DNA of 64,000 nucleotides from Pseudomonas chlororaphis subsp. aurantiaca (GTDB lineage Bacteria > Pseudomonadota > Gammaproteobacteria > Pseudomonadales > Pseudomonadaceae). Location of the stretch: NCBI RefSeq assembly GCF_013466605.1, contig NZ_CP059162.1, forward strand, positions 6,889,034 to 6,953,033. Reading direction: 5' to 3'. Shown here piece after piece: positions 17,053 through 27,095 of the stretch (its first letter is position 1; every line of letters begins with the position of its first letter). The notes under the pieces are model-generated. The model had not been told where the DNA came from. It searched no databases and saw only the letters and a list, made by a program, of their open reading frames with translations. The translations under genes were made by a program, and so were the position numbers.

Positions 17053-17444
17053 GCCAGATTCTCCGTGACTGAGGTGCAGCGAGCATCGGACGAAGCCTCA
17101 CCAAGCACGGCAAACCAGCGGGCAATCGAGAGCATTTGGCTTAGCGATGCCTCCAACTCGGCAGGCTCGATGGTTGCTGCGTGCCGGCGCACCAGCCAGA
17201 TGGCTTTCTCATCGAGCTGCAAACTGTCATCGAGGCCCGCAGCCGTGGAGGCGAGCCACAGGGTGGCCTGCCTGAGCCAAGTGTCATCATCACTATCACG
17301 GTCTACGGCCAAAGCGACCAGCAAACCGTTGGGGTGCTCCAAGGTCCAACCGCACTGGTCCGCTAGCTTGAAATGGATCAGCCCCCCTTGCTCACCTACC
17401 GGTCTCAACGATTCGAGAGAGGAAAATACAGAAGGAAGTTTCAT
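17049..17444 (-). CDS. SsaB/SpiC-like T3SS protein (CesT-type chaperone fold)
   Basis: A protein of about 131 residues precedes sctC and overlaps it by ATGA, the slot taken by ssaB/spiC in SPI-2. SsaB-type proteins act with SsaM and gatekeeper SsaL to hold back effectors until the host signal arrives. The alpha/beta layout, with alternating strands then a C-terminal helix (SQMLSIARWFAVL), also resembles class I chaperones of the CesT family. Either reading makes it a T3SS accessory protein. The start is uncertain between GTG 17447 and ATG 17444, with no strong ribosome site visible. Confidence 0.55.
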   Translation of the reverse strand: MKLPSVFSSLESLRPVGEQGGLIHFKLADQCGWTLEHPNGLLVALAVDRDSDDDTWLRQATLWLASTAAGLDDSLQLDEKAIWLVRRHAATIEPAELEASLSQMLSIARWFAVLGEASSDARCTSVTENLA

Positions 17445-17554
17445 CACGGGATCGGCATGCTCTGGAATAGTCGTTAACTACCTATTCTCGGGGTCGCCCC
17501 TGAAAACCACGATCAGGTGATGACCTGAATTCAATACCCGCCCAGTAATGGAAA

Positions 17555-17573
17555 GAAGCTTTTTGCTTCAGTT
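17555..17573 (-). terminator. Weak hairpin after the sensor kinase gene
   Basis: Just past the sensor kinase stop, the minus strand reads GAAGC-AAAAA-GCTTC followed by TTTC. The five-pair stem is short, so it may only attenuate transcription into the sctC operon. Confidence 0.35.
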
Positions 17574-20336
17574 TTATGGAGATATCAAACGACGCAAGTC
17601 GTGCAGATCCCCTTCACACAACGGCTCACCATCACGGGCGAGGTTCTCCAGGTGTTCAGCCACCTCGCAGACGAGCGTCATGCCCACCAAACCCGCGCAT
17701 CCTTTCAGGGCGTGCAAGGCTTCCAGCAGCTCGCCTTCCTTTTCCCGCCATGCCACAACGACCCGCTCATGCAAACTCATCAGCTCAGTGATCGCTACCA
17801 GCCTCGTCTGCTCGTCCGACATCTTGATCAATGGCCGCTCCAGATTCCGATTCGGCGACATCTCGATACCTCTGGAAACCTGCATCACGGCAACCTCGGA
17901 AACCATGGCGGCCAACTCATCGATACCGACGGGTTTGGTCAGGTAGCCGCACATCCCCGCTTCGCTGGCGCGCTCATGCTCTTGCTGAGCGGCATTGGCG
18001 GTCACGGCGACGATCGGCGTATCCGGATCGAGCACGCCAGAGTGCTCCTCACGCCACGCCCGTGTGGCAGTGAGGCCATCCATCTCCGGCATGCGGATAT
18101 CCATCAACACCAGGTCGAACACCTGCTGCCGCCCCAACTTCAACCCCTTGGATGCGGATGCCACGGTTTCGACGACATGGCCCATTTCACGCAGCATGCG
18201 CCCAAGCACTTGCCGGTTGGTTTCCACATCATCGATGATCATTACTTTCAGTGACCATGGACACAGCATCGCTGAGCGCATGGCCATATCCGTGGGCATG
18301 GCTTCCTTGTCATGCAAAACGCTGCTTAATTTCTGCCACAATTGCCCCGGCAAATGCACTAACTCCGGCACGCCCAATACATTGGAAGATCCATTGAATA
18401 CCTCGACTCCCCACTCACGCAATTGCTTCTGCAACACAAGCGGAGCAGGCAATTGCCCCGAGAACATCGGCAGCGGTGCGCTGGCATCATGCAATGGGAC
18501 GCTCAAGGTAAAGCTCGCGCCCTCCCTCTCTCGGCTTTCCAAACTGAGTTCGCCATCCATCATCTGCGTCAGACTCCAGGCGATCGCCAAGCCTAATCCC
18601 GTTCCGCTGTCGTAAACGCTGCCCTGTACGAATGGCTGGAAAACCATGTTATGGCACTCTTCCGCAATTCCCTTTCCAGTATCGGTAACCGTGACCATGA
18701 GTCTTTCCCCGTGCATTACGGCCCGCAGATGAATCTCTCCCTGCTCGGTGAACTTGACGGCGTTACCCAGTAGATTGACCAGAACCTGGCGAATACGCAG
18801 CCCATCGATTACCGCGTCCTGCGGCACATCGGCCGCAACAAACGCCGTCAGCTTCAGCCCCTTTTCCTGGGCCTTGAGGCTAACGGTCAACAATGCTTGG
18901 TCAAAGATTGGCAACAGTGCTGCGCGACTGTATGCCAACACCAACTGGCCACTGTCGATGCGCGAGAAATCAAGCATGTCATTGATGATGTCCAAGAGAT
19001 GTGCGGACGATTGTCGCGCGGTTCTGACCAACTCGAGATGACGCGGCGGTAGGTTGGAACGCTCCAGCAATGAGAGCGGACCGAACACACCATTGAGCGG
19101 CGTACGGATCTCATGGCTTAGGTTGGCCAGATGCTCGCTCTTGCGGGTGCTGGCTTTCTCGGCCTTGAGCTTGGCTTTGGCCAGCTCCTGAGTACGCTCC
19201 AGCACTTGCTGCTCGAGAGTCTGCTGATTAGACAAAACCAATCTCTGCTGCTTGTTGTAGAAGCGCGCGATAAGGCCCAACTCATCCGGGCTGCTCTCGG
19301 GCATCATTGGATTCTGGCCGTCTGGATGCCAAGCACCGATAACATTGATGATGCGTTGCAGCGGCGTACCCAACATACGCTTGAGCAGGAGCGACGCGCA
19401 GATCATCAACAACACTTGAACCAGGAGGTTCCAAGGTGTCGTTGAATACAACAAAGAAACCGTCGAGCGGGAAATCATCTCCGCTGGGTAGATCACCGTG
19501 ATGCTGCCGAGCGGATCTCGCATTGGCATGCATAGTACATAAAAGCCAGCGACTCGAGCCGGCTCCTGATCACAGCCTCCTGGAAGCTGCTTGAGCACGA
19601 GAGCCGACAATGGGTCTTGCGTGCTCCACAATACGCCCCCTGAGCGATCCCTCATCACCACTTGCATGTTCTCATGCAACATGGTGAGCGCTTCATTATA
19701 GAAAACCTGGCCGGAAAGCACCTGCTTGGCAGCATCCCCCCTGGATACCAGCAGCATGGACTTGCCCTCTTCGCCGCTGGGTAACACATTCCATACCAGA
19801 TCAAGGTCCTCCTTCCGTCGCGAACGCTCCTCCAGAACCTTGACGGTACGCTGAAGATCCTCAAACGTGATCGTCGGCTGATAGAACACGACCCCTTGTC
19901 TAGGCAGGACAAGAAAGAGATTGGAGCGGACTTCAGGCGCACCGCTGCCGAACAGACTGATGATTTCATGAGCCATACGAAGAGCCGTTGGATCGGAGTC
20001 GAGACTCCGATCCTGGAACGGAACGAATACCGTATGAGCCGTCAACACCGAGTCCTGATCGATACTCAGACGTTCGCGCAGGCTGCTCCAGGCGTGCAAC
20101 AGTAAGGACACGCGCATTTCGTCGTAGTGATTACGCTGTTCCTCAAGCTCCACCATCCCCTGCAGCTCAATACGCATCGCCGTATGAACGTCCTGAATAC
20201 CTTTCATGTAGCGAAAGTGGAGCCCGATCATTTCGGACAACAGCCAAAACACGATCATCACGCAACCCAGGGTAATCCCTATGCGTCGTACCAGGTTTGC
20301 CTGCCAGAACCTCTTCAACCCACTCACTAGCAACAT
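17574..20336 (-). CDS. ssrA: SsrA-like tripartite hybrid sensor kinase controlling the T3SS
   Basis: The order is membrane helix (about 21-40), periplasmic sensor region (about 41-300), second helix (about 303-320) and HAMP-like linker. Then come HisKA with phospho-acceptor His408 in SHEIRTPLNG, HATPase (GTGLGLAIA), receiver with Asp746 in LMDIRMPEMDG, and Hpt with His875 in LHALKGCAGL. The ATG at 20336, with AGGAG about 10 bases upstream, gives 920 residues, the SsrA length I recall; an upstream GTG (20348) is less likely. SsrA-type kinases sense acidic or vacuolar conditions and phosphorylate SsrB. The likely partner is at 31377. The gene diverges from the export-apparatus operon, across a gap of about 100 bases that must hold both promoters. 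Confidence 0.88.
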   Translation of the reverse strand: MLLVSGLKRFWQANLVRRIGITLGCVMIVFWLLSEMIGLHFRYMKGIQDVHTAMRIELQGMVELEEQRNHYDEMRVSLLLHAWSSLRERLSIDQDSVLTAHTVFVPFQDRSLDSDPTALRMAHEIISLFGSGAPEVRSNLFLVLPRQGVVFYQPTITFEDLQRTVKVLEERSRRKEDLDLVWNVLPSGEEGKSMLLVSRGDAAKQVLSGQVFYNEALTMLHENMQVVMRDRSGGVLWSTQDPLSALVLKQLPGGCDQEPARVAGFYVLCMPMRDPLGSITVIYPAEMISRSTVSLLYSTTPWNLLVQVLLMICASLLLKRMLGTPLQRIINVIGAWHPDGQNPMMPESSPDELGLIARFYNKQQRLVLSNQQTLEQQVLERTQELAKAKLKAEKASTRKSEHLANLSHEIRTPLNGVFGPLSLLERSNLPPRHLELVRTARQSSAHLLDIINDMLDFSRIDSGQLVLAYSRAALLPIFDQALLTVSLKAQEKGLKLTAFVAADVPQDAVIDGLRIRQVLVNLLGNAVKFTEQGEIHLRAVMHGERLMVTVTDTGKGIAEECHNMVFQPFVQGSVYDSGTGLGLAIAWSLTQMMDGELSLESREREGASFTLSVPLHDASAPLPMFSGQLPAPLVLQKQLREWGVEVFNGSSNVLGVPELVHLPGQLWQKLSSVLHDKEAMPTDMAMRSAMLCPWSLKVMIIDDVETNRQVLGRMLREMGHVVETVASASKGLKLGRQQVFDLVLMDIRMPEMDGLTATRAWREEHSGVLDPDTPIVAVTANAAQQEHERASEAGMCGYLTKPVGIDELAAMVSEVAVMQVSRGIEMSPNRNLERPLIKMSDEQTRLVAITELMSLHERVVVAWREKEGELLEALHALKGCAGLVGMTLVCEVAEHLENLARDGEPLCEGDLHDLRRLISP

Positions 20337-20439
20337 GGAAGCTATCACTCCTGTTCTCTGTATTCAGGTTTTTACCGGATAGAGCCAAATAGGCGAACTA
20401 TAGAAGATGCTCCAGAGCTATCGCATCGAAAGAGACTTC

Positions 20440-20808
20440 ATGGACCTGCAAACAGAGCGCCGGCTCGAAAAATTCCTGCAACTGTCGGACCTCCCGACGG
20501 TTCGCATCGACCCGCGCATGGAGTTCCATTTGCCGCCCTTACATTTCTACATCGAATATATGGACTCCCGTGTAGTGCTCACCATGAGCCGAGCCATCGA
20601 TAGCCCTCACCGCGACGACGCCTTCAAGATGTTGCTGAACCGCTGTCATCCAGTACGCACGCAGGGCATACCACTGCGCGCCTACATGATCGCCGAGCGG
20701 CTGTTCCTAAGCTTCTCACCCGCTCCCGAGCATGAAATCAAGCATTGGCTGACATGCCAGCAGACGATGCAGCGGTTGCTTGAATCCCTTCATGGTGGCG
20801 AGCGATGA
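20440..20808 (+). CDS. T3SS gatekeeper partner, SsaM-like
   Basis: The start at 20440 (AGAG upstream) gives 122 residues, the SsaM length I recall. Sequence resemblance is clear. The N-terminal TERRLEKFLQLSDL parallels SsaM TERNIQLFIQLAGL. Downstream are QGIPLRAYMI and a C-terminal FSPAPEHEIKHWL with a Leu-rich tail. SsaM acts with SsaB and SsaL in the pH-responsive gate that blocks effector secretion. An in-frame ATG at 20407 would add 11 residues without an SsaM counterpart. It is translationally coupled to sctV (ATGA), as in SPI-2. Confidence 0.8.
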   Translation: MDLQTERRLEKFLQLSDLPTVRIDPRMEFHLPPLHFYIEYMDSRVVLTMSRAIDSPHRDDAFKMLLNRCHPVRTQGIPLRAYMIAERLFLSFSPAPEHEIKHWLTCQQTMQRLLESLHGGER

Positions 20809-22877
20809 AACACATCAGCAAATGGTTAGCCCTGGCTGCGCAGCGCCAGGACGTCGTACTGGCGATCGTTCTGCTGGTAGCCGTATTCATGATGATCGTA
20901 CCCTTGCCAACCTGGCTGGTCGACATGCTCATCGCCATCAACCTCACTGTATCCGTCATTCTGCTAATGATGTCGCTGTACATCCGCGATCCGCTCGAGT
21001 TCTCGGTATTTCCGTCGCTTCTGTTGATGACCACGCTATTCCGTCTTGCGCTTACCATCAGCACCACGCGTTTGATCCTTCTACAGGCCGATGCCGGAGA
21101 GATCATATATACCTTCGGCAGCTTCGTGGTCGGCGGCAATCTGGGCGTGGGGCTCATCGTCTTTCTCATAATCACGGTGGTTCAGTTCATCGTGATCACT
21201 AAAGGCTCCGAGCGAGTAGCCGAGGTCGGCGCGCGCTTCTCGCTCGACGCCATGCCAGGCAAGCAGATGAGCATCGACGGCGACATGCGAGCAGGGGTCA
21301 TCGACGCGCATGAAGCACGCCGCCTGAGAAGCCAGGTACAGAAGGAAAGCCAATTGTACGGCGCGATGGATGGCGCAATGAAGTTCGTCAAGGGCGATGC
21401 AATCGCCGGCATTATCATCATCATGGTCAACATCCTTGGAGGCGCGGCGGTAGGTGTATTCATGCATGGCATGAGCGCTGGCGAGTCGATGTCGACTTAT
21501 GCGCTGCTGTCAATAGGCGATGGCCTGATCGGCCAGATTCCCGCACTCCTGATCTCCATCGCCGCCGGTATCATCGTTACTCGCGTGCCGGGCGAACAGC
21601 GCCAGAATCTCGCGGATGATATGAGCGATCAGATCACCAGGTATCCTCAGGCGCTCACTCTGGCAGCTTGCGTGCTCATCGCCTTCGCGCTGATTCCTGG
21701 TTTTCCGTTCGTATACTTCCTGCTGCTCTCGGCGGTGATATTCAGTGGCGCCTGGTGGCTCAAGCGACGCCGCGGCTCAAGCGCCTCCGGCACAGCATCA
21801 TCCAACCACGGCGATCCTGAGCGGGCGCTCCCCGTTGGCGGCGACGCGGAGCATGACAGTGCTCCGGGAATGAAACCAGGCGCCGAACCCTTGCTGATTC
21901 AGGTGTCGGGCGATCTACTGCGCAAAGGGGCGTTGCGTCAAAGCCTGTCTGCCCTGCGCTATAGAATGTTCGAACGGCTCGGTATCCCACTACCGGACGT
22001 TCACGTTCAGGAAAACCGTGAGCTGGCACCGGGCAACCTACAAGTGCTGCTCTATTTGGAGCCCGTTCTTCAGGTCAAGATCCACGACGACATGCTCCTG
22101 GCCGACGCCGCAACCCCGCCACAAGCGCTCGCCCGGCAGACGGACGCCCTGCCCTTCAATGGCTTGCAACTGCAATGGTTCGATGCGTCCGCGAGTCATG
22201 CCTTGGCCGCCACAGGCGTGACGATCTATGAGGGAGATGCGCGCATCGTTCACTGCGTATCGCTGGCTATCGAGCGCTATGCCTCGGACTTCGTCGGCGT
22301 GCAGGAAACTCGTTACCTGATGGATGCCATGGAGGACAAGTACGCCGAACTGGTGAAGGAAGTGCAACGCCAGTTGCCCATTGGGCGAATTGCGGATGTG
22401 CTCCAGCGGTTGGTCGGCGAGAACGTTTCGATTCGTGATCTACGCACCATCTTCGAAGCGCTTATCGTATGGGCGCCCCGCGAGAAGGACCCGCTCATGA
22501 TTGCGGAATACGCACGCATGGCGCTGCGCCGCCACATCACCACACGGCAACGGGCCAAACAGATGTGGATCAGCGCTTGGACGATCGGAGATCGTATCGA
22601 GGGCATCATCCGCGAATCGATCCGTCAGACCTCCGCGGGTTCCTATTCGTCGCTCACGCCAGAACAAAACCAGGCCATTCTCGGCTGCATCCGATCGATG
22701 CTCGAGCAACGGGAGTCACAGCATGGCGTGCTCCTGACGGCAATAGATGTCCGTCGTTTCCTACGCAAACTCCTTGAACGCGAGTTCTACCATTTGCATG
22801 TTCTTTCGTTTCAGGAAGTCAGCGATGAGCACGAAATGCGCGTGATCGGCAACATCGATCTAATCGGCGAAGCGTGA
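20805..22877 (+). CDS. sctV: T3SS export gate SctV
   Basis: SctV (FHIPEP family) forms the nonameric export gate that receives substrates. The N-terminal half (about 15-330) has eight hydrophobic segments with the FHIPEP signature region ([25 protein letters not shown]). The C-terminal half (about 350-690) is the cytoplasmic ring. Length is 690 residues, close to SsaV. It starts inside the preceding stop codon and ends one base before sctN. All landmarks are intact. Confidence 0.97.
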   Translation: MKHISKWLALAAQRQDVVLAIVLLVAVFMMIVPLPTWLVDMLIAINLTVSVILLMMSLYIRDPLEFSVFPSLLLMTTLFRLALTISTTRLILLQADAGEIIYTFGSFVVGGNLGVGLIVFLIITVVQFIVITKGSERVAEVGARFSLDAMPGKQMSIDGDMRAGVIDAHEARRLRSQVQKESQLYGAMDGAMKFVKGDAIAGIIIIMVNILGGAAVGVFMHGMSAGESMSTYALLSIGDGLIGQIPALLISIAAGIIVTRVPGEQRQNLADDMSDQITRYPQALTLAACVLIAFALIPGFPFVYFLLLSAVIFSGAWWLKRRRGSSASGTASSNHGDPERALPVGGDAEHDSAPGMKPGAEPLLIQVSGDLLRKGALRQSLSALRYRMFERLGIPLPDVHVQENRELAPGNLQVLLYLEPVLQVKIHDDMLLADAATPPQALARQTDALPFNGLQLQWFDASASHALAATGVTIYEGDARIVHCVSLAIERYASDFVGVQETRYLMDAMEDKYAELVKEVQRQLPIGRIADVLQRLVGENVSIRDLRTIFEALIVWAPREKDPLMIAEYARMALRRHITTRQRAKQMWISAWTIGDRIEGIIRESIRQTSAGSYSSLTPEQNQAILGCIRSMLEQRESQHGVLLTAIDVRRFLRKLLEREFYHLHVLSFQEVSDEHEMRVIGNIDLIGEA

Positions 22878-22878
22878 T

Positions 22879-24228
22879 ATGCAAAGACCTAACGCACGCA
22901 AAGTGCACGAACTATTGAATGAGCACCTGGCAACGAGCATCGGCTCGCTGCACTGCAATCCGGCATCGATGGAGTCCTGCTACGGACGCATCGTCGAAAT
23001 CGGACCGACGCTGTTGCGAGCTTCCCTGCCGGGAGTCAGCCTGGCCGAACTATGCCGGCTCGAACCACAGGGGCTCGAGGCGGAGGTCGTCGCCGTCGAG
23101 GGGGACTTCGCCTGGCTCTTGCCTTTTGGCGAACCTATCGGGGTCACGGTCCGAACCCTCGTCAGCACTCAAGGCGCCCCACATTCGATCGCCCTTGGCG
23201 AGCACCTGCTTGGCAGCGTCATCGATGGCCTGGGACGCCCTCTCGACGGTACTCCCACCCCCGAAGCGACAGCTCGGCGCGGCCTTGAAAACACCGCCCC
23301 CAACCCACTCACCCGAAGGATCATCGATACGCCTCTACCGCTGGGCGTTCGCGCTATCGACGGCGTGCTGACCTGTGGGGAAGGACAACGCATCGGCATC
23401 TTCGCCGCGGCAGGCGGCGGTAAAAGTACCTTGCTTGGCATGATCTGCGATGGCTGCACGGCCGATGTCATCGTCCTCGCCTTGATCGGTGAACGAGGCC
23501 GTGAGGTTCGTGAGTTTCTCGAACAGACCCTGCCGGAACAGTCACGCCAACGCAGCGTAGTCGTTATCGCGACCTCGGACCGCCCCGCAACCGAGCGCTT
23601 GAAGGCTGCCTATACCGCAACAACGGTGGCCGAATACTTTCGTGATCAAGGCAAGAAAGTGCTGCTCATGATGGACTCACTCACTCGCTTTGCCCGGGCG
23701 GCTCGCGAGATCGGCCTTGCTGCCGGTGAGCGACCGGCCGCGGGCAGCTACCCGCCCAGCTTCTTTGCACGACTACCACGCTTACTGGAGCGCGCGGGGC
23801 CGGCCGAGGTCGGCAGCATCACGGGTATCTACACCGTACTTGTGGAAGGGGACGACATGAACGAGCCGGTCGCTGACGAAGTCCGTTCGATCCTCGATGG
23901 GCACATCATCCTGTCGCGCCAACTCGCCCAGGCCAACCACTATCCAGCCATCGACGTCAGCGCCAGCGTGAGCCGGATCATGCATCAGGTCACCGGCGAA
24001 GAGCATCGTCGCCACGCGGGCAAATTGCGCCGCCTGCTCGCTGCCTACAAAGAAATCGAGCTACTGGTCAGGGTCGGCGAGTATAAACCCGGTCAAGATT
24101 CGCAAGCGGATGAAGCACTGGCGCGCAAGGAAGCGATCCAGGCGTTTCTATGTCAATCCGTCGATGAAAAGACTCCCTACGAACAAACGCTAGAGGCACT
24201 ATGGAAAGCCACGGACGGACAACTCTGA
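22879..24228 (+). CDS. sctN: T3SS ATPase SctN
   Basis: SctN is the hexameric ATPase that releases chaperones and unfolds substrates at the gate. The Walker A motif is AAGGGKST (residues 177-184), Walker B is VLLMMDS, and the T3SS/flagellar ATPase signature [15 protein letters not shown] is present. The C-terminal helical domain contacts substrates and SctO. It is 449 residues and overlaps sctO by 28 bases. Confidence 0.98.
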   Translation: MQRPNARKVHELLNEHLATSIGSLHCNPASMESCYGRIVEIGPTLLRASLPGVSLAELCRLEPQGLEAEVVAVEGDFAWLLPFGEPIGVTVRTLVSTQGAPHSIALGEHLLGSVIDGLGRPLDGTPTPEATARRGLENTAPNPLTRRIIDTPLPLGVRAIDGVLTCGEGQRIGIFAAAGGGKSTLLGMICDGCTADVIVLALIGERGREVREFLEQTLPEQSRQRSVVVIATSDRPATERLKAAYTATTVAEYFRDQGKKVLLMMDSLTRFARAAREIGLAAGERPAAGSYPPSFFARLPRLLERAGPAEVGSITGIYTVLVEGDDMNEPVADEVRSILDGHIILSRQLAQANHYPAIDVSASVSRIMHQVTGEEHRRHAGKLRRLLAAYKEIELLVRVGEYKPGQDSQADEALARKEAIQAFLCQSVDEKTPYEQTLEALWKATDGQL

Positions 24229-24584
24229 GGGCCCTGCTGTCCATCAAGGTGCAGCGTGAGCGCAGTCTGCGTTCGCTGCTCGCGACCTATACGCAACAGG
24301 AATCGGAGCTGCTCGACAGGAAGAGCACGCTGCTCGAACAGCGCCACCAGCATTGGGAGAACTGGCGCCAGCAAAGCGCGATCGAACAGCAACTCAACCA
24401 TACGCAACTCCAGTTGCTGAAACGAACCTTGGCCAGCTATTCGGAAAAAGACTTGCATTTCGCGGAAAAATTGGACGAGCTCCAGGCTGAATGGCAGCAA
24501 CTACAGGTCAACAAGTCGGAACAACAGTCGCTACTGTGCAAGAACCTGCTCGAGCAAGAAAAACTCAGGTTGATTCTGGAATAG
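24201..24584 (+). CDS. sctO: T3SS ATPase stalk protein SctO
   Basis: This 127-residue, Gln/Glu/Leu-rich protein is predicted to be one long antiparallel coiled coil, as in SsaO/YscO/FliJ, which sits in the ATPase pore and contacts SctV. Size matches SsaO. Translation begins inside the end of sctN. No later start gives a family-length protein. Sequence identity within the family is low, so position and coiled-coil character decide. Confidence 0.85.
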   Translation: MESHGRTTLRALLSIKVQRERSLRSLLATYTQQESELLDRKSTLLEQRHQHWENWRQQSAIEQQLNHTQLQLLKRTLASYSEKDLHFAEKLDELQAEWQQLQVNKSEQQSLLCKNLLEQEKLRLILE

Positions 24585-24587
24585 AGC

Positions 24588-25046
24588 ATGCAAATCTCCA
24601 AACACACGACCCCTCGCGCGCGCGGCGAAGTGCCGGCGAGCGAGATAATTCCCCCTCAACAGCAGGCCGCATTCCTTGCCCTGCTGCAGGGTGGCGATGC
24701 GCCCGCAGCAGACGAGCGGCGAGCAGACCAACACAGGCCCACGGCTGGGCGCGAAGAGGCAGCACGCTTCATCATGCCCACGCCGATGCGTCCCCTGCCG
24801 ACTGCCGAGCAACTCTGCCTGCGACTGACCAATGGCGCGCTCGCAGGCATGCTGATCGAGGCACGCCTGCAGGGAGGCGTGCTCACGTTACGTTTGCGCA
24901 TGAGCGAGGCACAACGAGGCGACCGCAACAGCACCTGGCAGGCCGAGATGAAGCGTGAACTGGCCTCGCACCCCGAACTTCCCATTCATCTAGAGTTCGT
25001 TGATGACCATGCACCAACCGATCAAACTGACACTGCAAGAAGCTGA
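24588..25046 (+). CDS. sctP: T3SS needle-length regulator SctP
   Basis: The 152-residue product sits between sctO and sctQ, the place of SctP (SsaP/YscP/FliK), which measures needle length and switches substrate class. The N-terminal half is polar and probably disordered. The C-terminal 70 residues (LRLTNGALAGMLIEARLQGG onward) have the beta-rich pattern of the substrate-switch domain. It is short for a ruler, like SsaP. The 3' end overlaps sctQ by 44 bases. Confidence 0.75.
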   Translation: MQISKHTTPRARGEVPASEIIPPQQQAAFLALLQGGDAPAADERRADQHRPTAGREEAARFIMPTPMRPLPTAEQLCLRLTNGALAGMLIEARLQGGVLTLRLRMSEAQRGDRNSTWQAEMKRELASHPELPIHLEFVDDHAPTDQTDTARS

Positions 25047-25974
25047 GCTGCTGCGCAAGCTCGGCCCTGGACGGGTGGCCGCCTGGGAAGGCGGCCGGCT
25101 TTTCCTGGGCTTCGCCAAACAGCAGCGTGGCGAGCTCGTGCTCGAATGCACGCTCGATGAACAGCCGCTGCACCTGGGCATAGTCGAATCGAAATGGCTC
25201 GCCTGGATCGAGTCCGAACTGCCCATAGCGTCCTGGTCCATGCTGGCAGAGGACCTGCACCTGCCTTTGGCGGCATTGACCGTCACATCCCTGCAAGAGG
25301 CGCTGCACCCGCTTGGCCTGCCCTGCCCAAGCGCGCGCACGTTCGAAAAAACCTCGGCGCAAAGGCTACACAACGGCTGGTTCCTACGCTTGGAACACGA
25401 GGAGCGCATACTGGACCTACAACTGCTGGTGGCGCCGCTGGATTGGCTGAGTTCGCTGATCGAAGCCATGCAACCCGTTCCCGAGGAAAACAACGAAGCG
25501 CCAATGCCGAGTGCCCCGCTGTCCCTGGTCACTGGCTGGAGCACCGTTGAACGATCGCACTTGCACGGCATGCGCTGCGGCGATGCCCTTGTCCTGCGAC
25601 ACGTATGTCCCGTCGCTCAGGCCCAGCTCGTGCTGTTCATGCAGCGCCCGCTGGCCACGCTTACCGCGTCTTTCCCAGATACCTGTCACATCGAGAGCGT
25701 CATGTCCGACTTCAACGATTGGCTGGACATACAGCCAACACCTCCCAATGCTTCCGCCCCCAATGCTGACCTGCTCGTCACGGTCGTCGCCGAGGTAGCT
25801 AGTATCGACGTCCCATTACACAAGCTCACGGCTCTCAAAAAGGGCGACCTTCTGGAAGGGCCGATCCACAAGAACGAGCTTGTCGCGTTGAAAGTCGGTG
25901 GTCGTCCCTTCGCCTACGGCACGCTACTCGATATCGACGGCCAACTCGCGGTGCGTGTCGAACGCTTGGTCTGA
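25003..25974 (+). CDS. sctQ: T3SS sorting platform protein SctQ
   Basis: SctQ forms the cytoplasmic pods that queue substrates. The C-terminal SPOA domain (about residues 245-323; VPLHKLTALKKGDLLEG and GTLLDIDGQLAVRVERLV) is clear. An N-terminal region and a first SPOA-like domain precede it. ATGs at 25003 and 25009 are both possible starts. An internal ATG at 25702 with GAGAG upstream may produce a separate C-terminal SctQ fragment of about 90 residues. It is 323 residues, near SsaQ. The gene is followed by a 180-base gap, the only long break in this operon. Confidence 0.93.
   Translation: MTMHQPIKLTLQEAELLRKLGPGRVAAWEGGRLFLGFAKQQRGELVLECTLDEQPLHLGIVESKWLAWIESELPIASWSMLAEDLHLPLAALTVTSLQEALHPLGLPCPSARTFEKTSAQRLHNGWFLRLEHEERILDLQLLVAPLDWLSSLIEAMQPVPEENNEAPMPSAPLSLVTGWSTVERSHLHGMRCGDALVLRHVCPVAQAQLVLFMQRPLATLTASFPDTCHIESVMSDFNDWLDIQPTPPNASAPNADLLVTVVAEVASIDVPLHKLTALKKGDLLEGPIHKNELVALKVGGRPFAYGTLLDIDGQLAVRVERLV
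25692..25704 (+). promoter_or_regulatory. Candidate internal ribosome-binding site and start within sctQ
   Basis: GAGAG stands five bases before an in-frame ATG at 25702. Initiation here would give a 90-residue SPOA-only protein, the size of the SctQ-C fragment that several T3SSs make by internal initiation and need for assembly. Confidence 0.5.
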
Positions 25975-26156
25975 AACACCACGCATCCATCGACGCAGAA
26001 CGGCCCATCAAGACGATGGTGCCGGGTTTTCGTCCCCTCTACCGTTCGGAGCGGGTCAGGGAGAAGGCCCAGGGCCAGTTCAGGTCTTCCCCCGATACCT
26101 GCCAGCACAGCCTCCCGGAATAATTCGCCCCATCATTGAACGCCCTGGAGTCACCG

Positions 26157-26807
26157 ATGGGTTTGCTGGATCAACCGTTGCAGTTGATCGTCGTGCTGCT
26201 AGCACTCTCGATCATGCCCTTACTCGTCATATTGGGTACTTCATTTCTCAAACTCGCCATCGTCTTCGCGCTGCTGCGTAACGCACTGGGGACGCAACAG
26301 ATTCCTCCCAATATCGCGCTTTACGGTCTCGCCATGGTGCTGACACTGTTCATCATGGCGCCGGTAGGACTCGACATTCAGGAGCGTCTCGAGAGCGAAC
26401 CGATCGAACTGAAGTCGAAAGACTTCGTGCGGCAAGTCGAAACCGGCGTTCTTTCGCCTTACCGGGATTTTCTGGAGCACAACACCGACCCCGAGCAAGT
26501 GAGTTTCTTCTCGGAAATTGGGCATCAGGTCTGGCCCGAGAAATACCACGCGCGCATCCCCGAAAATTCCCTGCTCGTATTGCTTCCGGCGTTCACGGTC
26601 AGCCAACTGATCGAGGCATTCAAAATCGGCCTACTGCTGTTCCTGCCGTTCATCGCCATCGATCTGATCGTCTCCAACGTCTTGCTTGCGATGGGCATGA
26701 TGATGGTCTCGCCTATGACCATCTCGCTTCCGCTAAAACTGCTCGTTTTCGTTTTGATGAACGGCTGGGAAAAGTTGATCGAACAATTGCTCCTTTCCTT
26801 TTCCTGA
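26157..26807 (+). CDS. sctR: T3SS export apparatus protein SctR
   Basis: SctR (FliP family) forms the core of the export pore with SctS and SctT. The ATG at 26157 has GGAG six bases upstream and yields 216 residues as in SsaR; the longer in-frame TTG reading is not needed. Conserved features are the N-terminal helix with LGTSFLKLAIVFALLRNALG and a C-terminal pair of helices (LGMMMVSPMTISLPLKLLVF, approximated here). Four hydrophobic segments are visible. Confidence 0.97.
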   Translation: MGLLDQPLQLIVVLLALSIMPLLVILGTSFLKLAIVFALLRNALGTQQIPPNIALYGLAMVLTLFIMAPVGLDIQERLESEPIELKSKDFVRQVETGVLSPYRDFLEHNTDPEQVSFFSEIGHQVWPEKYHARIPENSLLVLLPAFTVSQLIEAFKIGLLLFLPFIAIDLIVSNVLLAMGMMMVSPMTISLPLKLLVFVLMNGWEKLIEQLLLSFS

Positions 26808-26823
26808 CCCATTCGGAACGCCT

Positions 26824-27093
26824 ATGAGTACCGCCGTCATCACCCAACTGGCCAGCCAGATGCTGTGGATCATCCTGCTGCTATCCCTCCCCGTCGTCGT
26901 GGTCGCCTCGACCGTGGGCGTCATCGTCGGGCTGGTGCAGGCACTGACCCAAATACAGGACCAGACCGTCCAGTTCCTGATCAAGCTGATCGCGGTCTCC
27001 ATAACACTGGCGGCCACCTATCACTGGATGGGCGATGTACTCCTGAACTACGCGATTCGCTCCTTCGAGCAGATCAGCCGAATGGACCTGTGA
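26824..27093 (+). CDS. sctS: T3SS export apparatus protein SctS
   Basis: An 89-residue protein with two membrane helices matches SctS/FliQ (SsaS is about the same length). It contains the VVVASTVGVIVGLVQALTQI region and the loop with QIQDQT followed by the second helix. Four copies wrap the SctR5-SctT1 pore. It starts 16 bases after sctR and ends two bases before sctT. Confidence 0.95.
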   Translation: MSTAVITQLASQMLWIILLLSLPVVVVASTVGVIVGLVQALTQIQDQTVQFLIKLIAVSITLAATYHWMGDVLLNYAIRSFEQISRMDL

Positions 27094-27095
27094 GA

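Noticed and set aside
25975..26156. Short frame of about 35 codons in the sctQ-sctR gap
   Set aside because: There is no ribosome site and no resemblance to a T3SS protein; treated as spacer.
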